Assembly (NCBI GenBank): GCA_949126835.1
Contig: OX421501.1
Location: 248,001-312,000 of the forward strand
Length of the DNA stretch: 64,000 bases
Direction: 5' to 3'
DNA from: Anisus vortex
Lineage: Eukaryota > Mollusca > Gastropoda > Planorbidae
Shown here: positions 22,986-33,949 of the stretch, one piece after another
How positions within the stretch are numbered: the stretch's first letter is position 1
Layout of the letters: each line of letters begins with the position of its first letter
Made by a program: the position numbers and the translations under genes
Notes under the pieces: generated by a model
Database searches by the model: none
Seen by the model: only the letters and a program-made list of their open reading frames with translations
What the model was told of the DNA's origin: nothing

Positions 22986-23750
22986 CAATTCTGATCCCAG
23001 AACTTCACGAACTTATCTGCCTGTGTTGGGAATCTGGCTATGTGCCACACGATATGCGTGACGCAAGTATCGTTACATTATATAAGAACAAAGGGGACCG
23101 CAGCGACTGCAACAATTACAGAGGTATCTCCCTCTTGAACATAGTTGGTAAGATCTTTGCAAGAGTGGCACTATCAAGGCTGCAGGTGCTGGCATCTAGA
23201 GTCTATCCAGAGTCTCAGTGCGGCTTCAGAAGCGGCAGATCTACTAAAGACATGATCTCCTCCCTTCGACTGCTACAAGAGAGGTTCCGTGGGATGAATA
23301 ATTTTAAGCCATTATACATTGCTTTCGTCGATCTAATCTAAAGCATTTGATATGGTCAGCAGAAGTGGACTCCTCTAACTCTTGACAAAGATAAGATGCC
23401 CTCCAAAGCTGCTCTCTTTCATTGCCTGTTTTCATGAGAATACCAGGTGCACAGTGAAGTTTAATGGAGCGCAATCAGAGCCCTTTGAAGTCCGCAGCGG
23501 TGTTAAACAAGGCTGCGTACTTGCACCCACCTTGTTCGGAATATTCTTCTCGTGCCTACTGCACTATGCTTATGGAGACTGCAACATGGGTGTCTACCTT
23601 CATACAAGGACATCTGGAAAGCTCTTCAACCTAAACAGGCTCAAAGCCAAAACAAAGCTTAAGAGTGTACTGGTTATGGAACTTCTCTATGCTGATGATG
23701 CAGCTATTGTTGCCGAATCTGCAAACGAGCTCCAGACGCTCATAGATATA
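22985..23750 (+). pseudogene. LINE reverse transcriptase, inverted 5' part
   Basis: The RT fingers and palm are clear: DMRDASIVTLYKNKGDRSD, NNYRGISLLNIVGKIFARV, QCGFRSGRSTKDM, FVDL/KAFDMVSR (frameshift at about 23335), GVKQGCVLAPTLFGIFF, LFNLNRLKAKTKL and YADD at 23688-23699. A stop interrupts at about 23377. Endonuclease and upstream ORF are absent. It lies head-to-head with the C-terminal fragment at 22690-22985, in the order expected from twin priming. Its right end is cut by the hAT element at 23759. Confidence 0.85.
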
Positions 23751-23758
23751 GTCTAGAT

Positions 23759-24529
23759 CATAGGTTCTCAACGGGGGCGATATCGCCCCCCAGGGGGCGA
23801 TGAGACGCTATGGGGGGCGATAACATTTCCGGGGGCTATTGGGGGGCGATGAAGGGCAAATGGGCGGTACAAACGTACCTGCTATAATTTCAACACCTCA
23901 GCTATTTGAATCGATTAGTTTTTGGATGAAATATGATGTAAACGCAAGTGCTACTAAATATCTGATATCCCTCAACAGTAGGCATACATATTATTGAACA
24001 AATAAGAATCGCAATGACTTTTCGTTGAAGTAAGGGTTAGTATTTGGCAAATATGGTATGCGGCCGTCTCTTCTAATAGTTGATTCACCGGACTGTCGCC
24101 TTAACATCTGCTAATATTACTCTTTTGATCTGTTTGTATTACCGAGATGTCCTTTAATGCGTTTAAATCCTTCGTAAAGAGGTAACCACAATAGCTGTGA
24201 GGTATAGATACATAGTAATCATACAAACTGGGTAGTTATTGTAATGCTTCAAAATATTCATATAAATTCTTTAGTGATACAATATTTATAACATTTTTAA
24301 ATATTTTTTTTACAGATCTATCATATCATTTCAAAGTTATAAATGCAAGCCATTTAATTTTTTATAAAAGAAAATAAAATTGAAATATTACCTCAAATGA
24401 AACGGGTTAATTATCTCCCTTTAATTAACAAATGTTTCCGCCAAAATTAAATTGGGGGGGGGGGAGGGGGCGGTGAGCGGAAAAAAATTTAAAAGGGGGC
24501 GGTGAGCCGAAAAAGGTTGAGAACCTATG
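23759..24529. mobile_element. non-autonomous hAT element, 771 bp
   Basis: A perfect 14-bp terminal inverted repeat, CATAGGTTCTCAAC and GTTGAGAACCTATG, is flanked by 8-bp direct repeats GTCTAGAT (23751-23758 and 24530-24537). GGTTCTCAAC ends and 8-bp duplications are hallmarks of hAT elements. Subterminal GGGGGCGAT and GGGGGCGGTGAGC blocks are G-rich. No transposase frame is present. Confidence 0.95.
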
Positions 24530-24539
24530 GTCTAGATCA

Positions 24540-25220
24540 TTGTAAATCATTGCAAGTGAGAAACTATATAATTATTTTTTTAAATGTATTATAATTTACA
24601 AATTATCTGGTAATTGTCATTCATAAAAAATGTTCATAACTGGGAAGCAGATTTCAGGTAGGCCTGGCTCATTTTTTTTTTCAAAAGTGAATAATTCCAT
24701 GTGATGTGTGATACTGATTGTTACCTCATTGTTAAAATGCAAAACAATACAGTGCATGACTAATTTTGGTTATTTATTACCTGTAATGTGATAGATGGAT
24801 CCAGTCAATTTTAAAATATCCTTAACACATGTCTTTTCTTTTCTTTATAAGACAATTGCACTAATGTGCAAAATAAATATGGAAGGATCTCATGACCAAA
24901 AATTGGGTTTTGCTGAAATGTCTGAATTGTTCTATAGACTATTATGACAGGTAAGTTATTTTTTATTTACCACTATTGTGAGATTAAAAATAGTCTATTA
25001 GTGATTAGTATAATTAATTAAAGCTCATTAGAAAAAACATGATAATTATGTTTACTTCATTTATATTTATGTTTTTTGCAAGTACTGTTTTAATGTTGTT
25101 TTAACATTTACCCAGTCAGCTTTTTATGGCTTTTATTTACCGTAATAATTATAGGCACATAGTTTGTTTTCTTAACTTCAAGTTGATGAAATCAATTTAA
25201 CCCTGTCAGAACAATAGTAT
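24540..25220. other. AT-rich spacer with one possible short exon
   Basis: No supported gene. A 22-codon frame starting MEGSHDQKL at about 24880 sits before CAG/GTAAGT at 24951, but a stop precedes the donor, so it is not called. Confidence 0.4.
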
Positions 25221-25222
25221 TT

Positions 25223-25598
25223 CACTTAGGATAAATAATTATTTCATTCCTAGACACAACTTTACAATCTATCCTATCACTTAGGATAAATAATTATATC
25301 ATTCCTAGACACAACTTTACAATCTATCCTATCACTTAGGATAAAAAATTATATCATTCCTAGACACAACTTTACAATCTATCCTATCACTTAGGATAAA
25401 TAATTATATCATTCCTAGACACAACTTTACAATCTATCCTATCACTTAGGATAAATAATTATATCATTCCTAGACACAACTTTACAATCTATCCTATCAC
25501 TTAGGATAAATAATTATATCATTCCTAGACACAACTTTACAATCTATCCTATCACTTAGGATAAATAATTATATCATTCCTAGACACAACTTTACAAT
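25223..25598. repeat. 55-bp minisatellite, nearly seven copies
   Basis: Core CACTTAGGATAAATAATTAT, with copies nearly identical (one AAAAA and one TTTC variant), implying recent expansion or homogenisation. Confidence 0.97.
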
Positions 25599-26180
25599 GT
25601 GCAGTTTACATTTAATGTTCAAAAGCTATTAGTATGTTAGACCTTTGTAAACTTTATGTAAATTTAAGGGTGTAATAAAATCATATGGATCAGCCTATAT
25701 GAAATAAGAAGCAGATTTTTTGTTCTTCAATGAAAACTGTTCTAGTTTCTATTACTTTACCAATTTATTAGCATAAAGTGTTGCAATAGATTATAGATAT
25801 ATAGATTTTACTATTTCAACTATTTCCTTATCAAGATTGTGTGCTGAATAAGTGGACTAACAAACAGAGACCAGTCAAAGGCAATTAAAGTGCTCCAAAA
25901 AAAATGAAACTGGCAATTAAACAATGTTGTCAGTGTTTTTAAAATTAAAATAAACTTTTGCAGACATTGTTTGTGATTATGAAATATCTATTACTATTGT
26001 AGTCATTAATTGTTTTATGTTTTAATTATCTTAGCACTTAACATTAGAAAAAAAGTGACATTTAAATAATAACCATTTTTAAGAACAACAAGATGCTAAA
26101 CTTGTACATGTTTAAAAAAAATTCAATAATCAGTTTAGATATCTTTTCATTGTCTATTGTAGTCTTTCATCAAGAAATTG

Positions 26181-26438
26181 TGAAGCCGGCTGGCCTAGCG
26201 GTTAGCTCACCAGACTGTCAGCCAAAAAACCACTTGACACGTCGCGGGTTCGAGCCCCGCCACCGGCAGATCCCTGTCGCCCTACAGGAGTTTTGGGACT
26301 AGATGACGTTAATATTGAGTTGTTATCACATTCGCTTAACCGGCAGCAGTGAAACCTCTCACAGATTAATAGTCTTCTAGAGCGCACTGAGCATGCTAAA
26401 GCATGGATAGAAGCGCTATATAAGTTACCATTACCATA
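26181..26438 (+). mobile_element. full-length tRNA-derived SINE
   Basis: The head has A box TGGCCTAGCGG (26191-26201) and B box GGTTCGAGCCC (26247-26257), 45 nt apart. The body contains CAGGAGTTTTGGGAC, and the tail GCACTGAGCATGCTAA then GCATGGATAGAAGCGCTATA is shared with the LINE end at 31961-32023. Flanks CAAGAAATTG (26171) and CAAGAATTG (26439) look like a target-site duplication with one indel. Confidence 0.92.
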
Positions 26439-26877
26439 CAAGAATTGCATTATTTCATTATTTTTTTTCACAGAAACTTTGTGATTTTAAATTGGTGTTA
26501 CATAATAACTATAGAAATCATTATACTGTCATGGAATTCGGAAAATTAATCACCTGCATTATACTATTACAATTAAAATACATGAAAATGATTGTCTGAA
26601 TTCCAATGCAGTATTTTGACTGAAAAATACAAAATTGGAGTATTATGGGGGAGAATTCACATGGTTTTGAGTGACTTCACTGTGTGGTATTGACCAGCTA
26701 AAAGTAAAAGTTACATGAATTCAATTTACAAAATTAACCAAAATATTATGTTTATTTTATATACGTATAGTCTGAAGTAGAAGATATCAAGTGTGACCTA
26801 ACAATAGATAGAAATGAAACAAACTTTCCATTTAGTACAAATTATTTTAATTTCTTTATAAACTAAAAAACATTTTT

Positions 26878-27050
26878 GTGACAAAACAATAAAAGAAAAA
26901 AATTAACAAACAATAAAACAAACAAAATAATTACAAATAAAAAAAACATAATGATAAACAAACAAAATTACAAATCAATAAAACAAACAAAATTACAAAT
27001 CAATAAAACAAACAAAATTACAAATCAATAAAACAAACAAAATTACAGGT
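26878..27050. repeat. AAACAAAC-rich low-complexity repeat
   Basis: The left part is irregular A/C-rich sequence. The right part (26960-27045) has about four copies of a 25-bp unit ACAAATCAATAAAACAAACA. Confidence 0.85.
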
Positions 27051-27117
27051 GGTAAACAAAAAATACAAAAAAAAAACATAAAAATACTTTTTTCAATAAA
27101 AACATTGTCCAAAAATT

Positions 27118-27535
27118 TTCAACAAAATAGAATTCTGGAAACTATTGTCAACAAAATAGAATTCTGGAAACTATTGTCAACAAAATAGAATTCTGGAAAC
27201 TATTGTCAACAAAATAGAATTCTGGAAACTATTGTCAACAAAATAGAATTCTGGAAACTATTGTCAACAAAATAGAATTCTGGAAACTATTGTCAACAAA
27301 ATAGAATTCTGGAAACTATTGTCAACAAAATAGAATTCTGGAAACTATTGTCAACAAAATAGAATTCTGGAAACCATTGTCAACAAAATAGAATTCTAAA
27401 ATCTTGTGCCAAAAAAAAAGAATTCTGGAAACTTGTGTCAACAAAAAAGAATTCTGGAAACTTGTGTCAACAAAAAAGAATTCTGAAAACTTGCATCAAC
27501 AAAATAGAATTCTGGAAACTATTGTCAACAAAATT
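27118..27535. repeat. 29-bp minisatellite, about 14 copies
   Basis: Core CAACAAAATAGAATTCTGGA with AACTATTGT; every copy has an EcoRI site. The left nine copies are nearly identical and the right copies are diverged. It lies about 330 bp beyond the stop of the ankyrin gene and could fall in its 3' UTR. Confidence 0.96.
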
Positions 27536-27869
27536 TTTTGAAAGTTTGAAAAACTTCTCTTATGGTTCTTCTATATTTAATATTGATAATAATGGTAAAA
27601 GAAATGAACATTAACAATGTAAATTTGAGTGAGCTCCAATGAAATCATTTGTATTAGTAAGCTGTTACCAGCAAAAGAGAACAAAATAGCCCTGACACTA
27701 GAGCTCTGTCTATTTCAAAACAAACATTGTGAAGATGAAATAAAGGGAGAAAAAATCAAAATCTGGAGCTTAATTAGCACCTCACAAAAACAAGGTCAGA
27801 GACAAAATGATCTAAATGGAACAATTGTCATCAACTTGTTAAATACAAATATGAATGAACCATTCTGGG

Positions 27870-30800
27870 TTATATATACATGTAAGTGTCATCACTATCA
27901 TACATTACACCACTGAAGCCAAAATCTGAGTCTGAATCATACATAAAATGATGGGGGTCGTCAAAATCCATAAATACACCAGATGGACTGTCAGAAGTTT
28001 GATACTCTTCATTTGGACCAACATCAAGAATACCGAATCGGTCGTTAAATTCATCTGCACCAGAGTCCATAGAGACCTCCTCTTTACGGAAAAGCAGTTT
28101 GTCTTTGATAACAGATGGAATGGGCAATTGCATGATTCTGGCCTCTCTTCCAGGGGGGGTGCCAATAGCAGCTGACACAGCCACAAAGCTAAGTTTCATC
28201 AGTGACATTGGCTGAGATGAAAACTCTTCCAAAAACTCAACACACTCCTGCATATTAATCGAATCAAGGAATTTACTGCATTGGGAGGACAACCCTGACA
28301 AGTCTGATGGAGTGAGAAACCAATTCCCTGCAAGATACTTTGCAATGTCTGCATTGCCAGATGCAAGGGCAGCATAAAGTGGTGAGGCAGCATTCATGCT
28401 GTAGCGCAACATTTGCATTTCAAAAAACGCTCCCATCCGAAAAGCAATTGGCTGCAGATCCACGTTGCATGGAGACATACCATGGGTTACAAAAAGTTGC
28501 ACCAGTCTACGTTTATCCAAGACAATCATTTTGTGAAAGACAGAAAGACAATGCTTGGGGAGGCTAGACAATGCTCCATACTTAAGCAGTGCCTCTATAC
28601 ATCGGATGACACTTTCTTTAAATATTTGGCTATTATCTAACAAAATTGACAATGCAGTAATTTCATTTTTCCTGGCATCCTTGACATTAACACTATTCAC
28701 ATCTGCACCTAACTCTAACAGAGTTTGTAGAATGTCAAAGTTCACTATTTCAGCAGCAAACATCAAGGGAGTAAAGCCTTCTTTGTTTTGTCTATTCAAA
28801 TGGTCTTTATTAAATGCCAATAGCTTGATTACTTCACTACTCACATCACAAGCTTTTATTGCTCTTAGCAGAGCATTACAGCCTTCGGCATCAACTGACT
28901 CAATATTTGCACCTTTCTCCTGAAACAGATTTAGAATCTGTATATTACCAACTTCAGCAGCCAAGAGAAATGGGGTATCCCCAGATTTTGTTGTTGAATT
29001 CACTTTGGCACCATACTGAAGAAGTAATCGAATATTCCCAATATTTTCAGTGTGTATGGCATAATGCAGGCATGTGTCACCTTGGTCATTGGTTAAATTA
29101 ACATCAGCCCCAGCTTCTAACAAAAGTTTCACCATGTCGTATGTGTTTCCAAAGCAGCTGCATGCCTGCATGAGGGCAGTTTCTCCTGAAGAAGATGCCA
29201 TGTTTACGTCAGCTCCATGCTTTAGTAGTATTTTAGCCACGTTCGGAACAGCTTTGATAAGGGGCGGCCCAGACAATGGATGTCCCAGATTAACATCAGC
29301 ACCATTCTTTATAAGTAGCTCCACACATGAAACATCTTTCTCGCAGGCCAGGAGCAGAGGGGAGTCCTGACCATCATTCAGCTGGTTCACATCAGCACCT
29401 TTGTCTATCAGAAACTTGACTAATGCAACATTGTTCTGTTGTATGGCTCTGTGCAGCAAAAATGTATTATTTACGTTGAGTTTTTGGTGGGCTACCAGAT
29501 ATTGTAGAGATGACAGTCTGTTGTTTTCTATAGCTGTGATGGCTGCTTTGTGAACATTCAATGTTGCCTTCCTTTGAATGAGAATTTTGGCACATTCAAC
29601 TTGACCATACTTGAAGGATATCAACAAAGCATCTTCCTGCCTACTATTTTTTATTTTAAAATCAGCACCTGCATCAAGAAGAATGTTGACCAACCCAGTG
29701 TTACCTTTTTCTACAGCTATCATCAAAACTGTTCTATCATTGATCATGTGATTCAGTTTGACCTTACTGTGGCAGAGCAAAGAAACCAGTTCATTTTGGC
29801 CAGATTTCACTGCTAACATTAATGCATTACCATCCTTGCTTGGCCAATCATCAGCCTTTGCACCATTCAGTAATAACAATTTGATCATTTCAAAACGTTT
29901 TACGGTGTTTGCATTATGTTTCTGATTTGGTTTACAAAGTGCCTTAACAATCTGCATTAATGTGCTTCCATCTTTATTTGTTTTGTTCACTTCTGTATAG
30001 CTACAGTCCAGGAGAAGTTTGAATGTCTCAATGTTACAGCTGCTGGCTGCCTTCATTAAAGCTGATTGCTTCATGTGACTCTTTCTGCTACACTGCTGTT
30101 CTTCTTGCATTAATGACAACACATGTGACAGGTTTAACCTTTTCGCAACATCCATAGCTGTCTCTCCACATTGGTTCCTTAATCTATCCAGCCTTGCCCC
30201 CGCATCTATTAAAAGCTTAGTGGCATCTAAATCTCTGAGCTCTAGTGCTTTCATCAATGGAGTGATTCCTTCGCTGCATTGAGCATTCACATCTGCACAG
30301 TGTGACAGAAGCAAAGACACCAGATCTGAGGCTCCACAAGGCTGAAGAGACAAAAGTAGGGCAGTTTTGCCATCTTTGCTAGTGTCATTGCAATTAGCAC
30401 CTTTCCTCAACAATAAGTTTGAAATATCCAAATAGCCTTTCTCTGCTGACACCATCAGAGGAGTAAATCCTTGTTCATCTCGGCCAACCGTTCTAGCTCC
30501 AGACTGCAACAGCTGCTGGATGATAAATTTGTTTCCGCTTACGGTAGCCTTGAGCAATGCAATATCTAACCCATTCTTGCTGGTCTTATTCAGACAAGAT
30601 TTTAAAACAGTTAAAAAATTAGAAGTTTCACCATTAGAAGCAGCTTCAATTAATGTACTATCTTTGTTTTCAGACTGAGGTTGTTTAAGTTCTGATTGGC
30701 CAAGAGGTACTTCAGGAGTCGTCACAGTTTCTTTTGAATACCTTTTTTTATCAGATTTAGAATTGTATCCAGGTCTCCTTTTGGATGACTGCACAACAAT

Positions 30801-30944
30801 GCCATTTATAATACCTGATGCTTCAAAATCAAAATATCGAGAATTAGACGGTCTGAAATTAGGTCTGGACCCTCGACCATCTCTTCTACCTTCCACTCTC
30901 CCCCGTTCATCTCCATTATTAATGAAATCTTTGGGGTTTTCCAT
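27870..30944 (-). CDS. large ankyrin-repeat protein, single-exon coding region
   Basis: Encodes 1024 residues from ATG at 30944 to TAA at 27870. The frame opens one codon earlier (TTG), but the ATG is preferred. A splice acceptor (TTTAATTTCACAG) ends at 30951, so there is at least one 5' UTR intron while the coding part has none. The N-terminal 90 or so residues are Arg/Ser/Gly-rich and charged (GRRDGRGSRPNFRPSNSR). About residues 95-780 hold roughly 19 ankyrin repeats, recognised by TPLM...AA and LLL..GADVN patterns (GADVNLTNDQGDTCLHYAI and similar). The C-terminus is acidic, ending in DSDSDF and YDSDDTYMYI. No kinase, KH, SOCS box or membrane segment was seen. Ankyrin repeats bind proteins; the partner and role are unknown. 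Confidence 0.93.
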   Translation of the reverse strand: MENPKDFINNGDERGRVEGRRDGRGSRPNFRPSNSRYFDFEASGIINGIVVQSSKRRPGYNSKSDKKRYSKETVTTPEVPLGQSELKQPQSENKDSTLIEAASNGETSNFLTVLKSCLNKTSKNGLDIALLKATVSGNKFIIQQLLQSGARTVGRDEQGFTPLMVSAEKGYLDISNLLLRKGANCNDTSKDGKTALLLSLQPCGASDLVSLLLSHCADVNAQCSEGITPLMKALELRDLDATKLLIDAGARLDRLRNQCGETAMDVAKRLNLSHVLSLMQEEQQCSRKSHMKQSALMKAASSCNIETFKLLLDCSYTEVNKTNKDGSTLMQIVKALCKPNQKHNANTVKRFEMIKLLLLNGAKADDWPSKDGNALMLAVKSGQNELVSLLCHSKVKLNHMINDRTVLMIAVEKGNTGLVNILLDAGADFKIKNSRQEDALLISFKYGQVECAKILIQRKATLNVHKAAITAIENNRLSSLQYLVAHQKLNVNNTFLLHRAIQQNNVALVKFLIDKGADVNQLNDGQDSPLLLACEKDVSCVELLIKNGADVNLGHPLSGPPLIKAVPNVAKILLKHGADVNMASSSGETALMQACSCFGNTYDMVKLLLEAGADVNLTNDQGDTCLHYAIHTENIGNIRLLLQYGAKVNSTTKSGDTPFLLAAEVGNIQILNLFQEKGANIESVDAEGCNALLRAIKACDVSSEVIKLLAFNKDHLNRQNKEGFTPLMFAAEIVNFDILQTLLELGADVNSVNVKDARKNEITALSILLDNSQIFKESVIRCIEALLKYGALSSLPKHCLSVFHKMIVLDKRRLVQLFVTHGMSPCNVDLQPIAFRMGAFFEMQMLRYSMNAASPLYAALASGNADIAKYLAGNWFLTPSDLSGLSSQCSKFLDSINMQECVEFLEEFSSQPMSLMKLSFVAVSAAIGTPPGREARIMQLPIPSVIKDKLLFRKEEVSMDSGADEFNDRFGILDVGPNEEYQTSDSPSGVFMDFDDPHHFMYDSDSDFGFSGVMYDSDDTYMYI

Positions 30945-30959
30945 CAAAGACTGTGAAAT

Positions 30960-31555
30960 TAAAAGAAATAAAAAAATTGCTTAATCAGTTATCAATTCTA
31001 GCCAAAGCAGCATCTCATTCAAGAAAATCTGTTTAAGGCTTCAAAATGATAGCAGATAAAAAATAACTTTACTTATATTCATTTTATATTATCATGACAC
31101 CTTTCTCATTAACTGTAAGGCAGTTTAAACTGTTTTAATTTGAAAGTAAATAAAACAGAGCTCTGGTCGCTAGTACTGTGACAAATACAAAGACAAAGTA
31201 AGAGGAACTGAATGCTATAGTTGTTACAAGAGCATACAACTAAATTGCAGTCAAAACACCAGATTTTTGGCACCAGATGTTCTGTGTCTAGTTAATGGTA
31301 ATAGGGGGTGGGGGCAACTTTGCAAAAGCTATATAAAGAAAAAAAAATCAAACAACTGTATGATGTGACTTAACCTTTTAAATAATTAGACATGATTGTG
31401 AAATAGTTGTGAATGATTAAAGCCAGGATAAATTTTACACAAAAGATGGTCAGTGAAATAAAGTGTTTCTTGTTGGATAGTCATTAGAATTAGAGACATA
31501 ATTCTCAACCTGACATAATGTAGCCTACATAAAACTGAGCACTGGACAATAGATT
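30960..31555. other. 5' intron/flank of the ankyrin gene, nothing recognised
   Basis: Starts with the intron that ends in the acceptor before the ankyrin ATG. No upstream exon or promoter motif can be assigned with confidence. Confidence 0.5.
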
Positions 31556-31559
31556 CTTT

Positions 31560-33000
31560 ATCATATCTTATCAAGGAACATAGAACTACAATGGACCAAT
31601 AGACTATCTTATCAAGGAACATAGACCAGGCCTACAACAGACCAATAGACTATCTTATCAAGGAATACTAAGAGATCTCCACTGGCTCCGGGTGATAAAG
31701 CGAATAGAGCACAACATTATGTTCATAACGTACGGATACATAAAGCCTAATAAAGGGTGTCACTCCTTCCTATCTTCGAGAGCTTATATCAAGACATGAG
31801 CCTTCTAGGGACACCTGGAAGTGCGCTCATTTGAAACAGTTGTGTCTTCTTTATGGAATAATCTATCTCAGACAATGAGAGAGTCTGAGACAAGAGAATC
31901 TTTTAAAAATAAAGATGTTTCTCTTTGGCTAAGACATCTGCCATTGCAAGTCACACCAAGGGGGCACTGATCATGCTAATTCAATAGCATGGATAGAAGC
32001 GCTAAAAGAAGTGCCCATTGTTAGGTATCTTCAAGTAGATTATCTGCCCCTGACCTCTAGTTGAACTCTGCTATTGTCCCCTCAATAGTTGTTGTCTACC
32101 AGAGCATTCTAGTTGTCTACTAGAGCATTCATATCATAGGCTAGAAAATGTTAGAAAGAGATGTTGACAATTTTTGTGAGTTATTCTTAGCATACTTTTA
32201 TTTCAGAAATCTCTAACATTTTTAGTATAAATATAGGAGATTCGCGTGATAGAAAAGAAGTTTTTACATCGATGTAGTAGTCTATTAAGTCTTGTGTTTA
32301 AGCTTATCTGTTGTAGAGATTTATTATCAGTGGCAGAGCTGTGTAACATCTTTTATGTACCAGTAAACCTTACTAGTCTACATTGTTGTTTTATTCTGTT
32401 GTAAGGACTTTTGTGAGTTTATTTTCTATTCTATTTTTATGTTATATTACTAAGTTTAAGTTAGTAAATAATTTTATTTAAATTGGTATCGTCTGAAGTG
32501 TTATTTTATTAAATAAATTATTTTTATTTTTATTAATTTAAATTTATTTAGTTAGTTATCAATAATTACTATTGTTAGTCATTTATTGCAACCTCTTTAA
32601 CGAGACCACATAATTTAAATTTAATTCCACAAGAGGTTCGTAGTAGGCCTACCATTCTTATCTTCTTATCTTAACATAGGCCTACAACGGACCAATAGTC
32701 AATAGACTATCTTATCATAGGAACATAGGCCTGCAATGGACCAATACACTAGTAAGATAGGCCTACAATCATTCAATAGACTAGGAACATAGGCCTACAA
32801 TCAACCAATAGTAGGCCTAATAGATTAGGAACATAGGACATAGGCCTAGAATGAACCAATAGACTATAATATCTTATCAAGGAACATAGGCATACAAAGA
32901 ACCAATAGACTAGTAACATATTATATATAAGCCTACAATGAACCAATAAACTATTGTATAATTATAATTACAAACAACTTCAACCAATAGCCTGACCTAC
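31560..33000. repeat. diverged about 40-bp repeat, interrupted by a LINE remnant
   Basis: Units such as AACATAGGCCTACAATGAAC plus CAATAGACTATCTTATCAAG occur at 31560-31667 and again at 32670-33000, with 31668-32665 between them carrying the LINE tail and unassigned AT-rich sequence. Copies are strongly diverged, unlike most arrays here. Confidence 0.75.
31668..32025 (+). pseudogene. LINE C-terminal remnant and 3' tail
   Basis: One frame reads LRDLHWLRVIKRIEHN...ITYGYIKPN, then (after stops at the KT*AF* site) LEVRSFETVVSSLWNNLSQ and ESFKNKDVSLWLRHLPLQ, ending at TGA 31968-31970. The LHWLPV...SLWNSLP...SFK..L pattern is the usual C-terminus of CR1/L2-like LINEs; the exact clade is not resolved. 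The tail after the stop, with GCATGGATAGAAGCGCTA, is the same as the 3' end of the SINE at 26181-26438. Confidence 0.8.
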
Positions 33001-33400
33001 TAAGACATAGTCATAGTAAATATTGGCAAACTAGGCAGGGAACAAAGAAGCTAAAAAGCCTACAAGTCAAGTTGACTAGAAATCTAGTAAGAACAACGCA
33101 AGCATGGACCAACCTAGACTAAAAGACTGTCAGCTACAGAACAGTAAGAACTAGCCTATTAGATTATATAGATGCACACCAAAAAAAAAGAAGAAAAATG
33201 GAAACACAAAACAAATTTATAAAAATAAATTAGTAAACATACCCACCAAGCAAGACCTTGCTAGACTACATCACATATAACAAAGATATAAATATAAAGT
33301 TTACTCTCAGGCTCTAAGTGGCGGTGTGAGCCAATCATAATCTTAGACAAGATCATTACATTAGTCCTAAATCAATTGTCCCCTCAATCGACTATTTCCA
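33001..33400. other. spacer, nothing recognised
   Basis: Unique AT-rich sequence between the diverged repeat and the hAT MITE. No exon or element was recognised. Confidence 0.5.
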
Positions 33401-33404
33401 AAAC

Positions 33405-33939
33405 CAGGGCTGTGGAGTCGGTAGATAAATGTTCCAACTCCTCAGTTTTTTGTACTTTCTACTCCGACTCCTCTGTATTAATATGCGAATGTATTGCCAT
33501 ATAGTGAAGCACATGTAAAGCATGCTTCTTCACTGTAACTTAATGTGTTCGTTTTGCTGTTACGTGAGGTAATGCATCAGGGATGCCAGCAGGCCTAGAC
33601 AAAAAAGCCTGAAAATTTTTTTCTCTCCAAAAACTAATATGCAAGCTTGAACTCGAGACAATACGTGTATACATATAGCCGGAGATTTTCTAAAAGCCTG
33701 AGATCCGGCTTTAGCCGGAAAACTGGCATCCTTGATGCATGCATTGGTCTTTATTTTTACAGTAAAGAAGTCATTTATTATAACTTTTTGTGAATTGGGA
33801 CATTTAAACTTGCTTTTTTAAAAATTCCAATCTAAATTTAGTAGCAGTCGGAGTTGGTGCATTATGTGCCGACTCCGACTCCAGGTACCCAAAATTTTTT
33901 CCCTGACACCGTCTCCTTGACTCCAACTCCACAGCCCTG
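33405..33939 (+). mobile_element. hAT MITE with CAGGGCTGTGGAGTCGG ends, copy 1
   Basis: Begins CAGGGCTGTGGAGTCGG and ends CTCCACAGCCCTG, flanked by TCCAAAAC (33397-33404) and TCGAAAAC (33940-33947), an 8-bp duplication with one mismatch. It is homologous in reverse orientation to 35402-35779. It is longer because another element is nested at 33578-33734. Confidence 0.93.
33578..33734. mobile_element. 157-bp element nested in the hAT MITE
   Basis: The ends CAGGGATGCCAG and CTGGCATCCTTG are inverted repeats flanked by ATGCAT on both sides (33572-33577, 33735-33740). The sister MITE at 35402 lacks this segment and shows the empty site GCACTGCATGCATTGG. Confidence 0.88.
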
Positions 33940-33949
33940 TCGAAAACAT

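Noticed and set aside
24880..24952. Short plus-strand exon starting MEGSHDQKL before a GTAAGT donor
   Set aside because: An in-frame stop lies before the donor and no partner exon or homology was found.
26181..26270. Possible tRNA gene
   Set aside because: A and B boxes are present, but the rest does not form a plausible cloverleaf, and it continues into a SINE body with target duplication.
28555..29816. Plus-strand frames opposite the ankyrin gene
   Set aside because: Antisense shadows of the ankyrin-repeat coding region.
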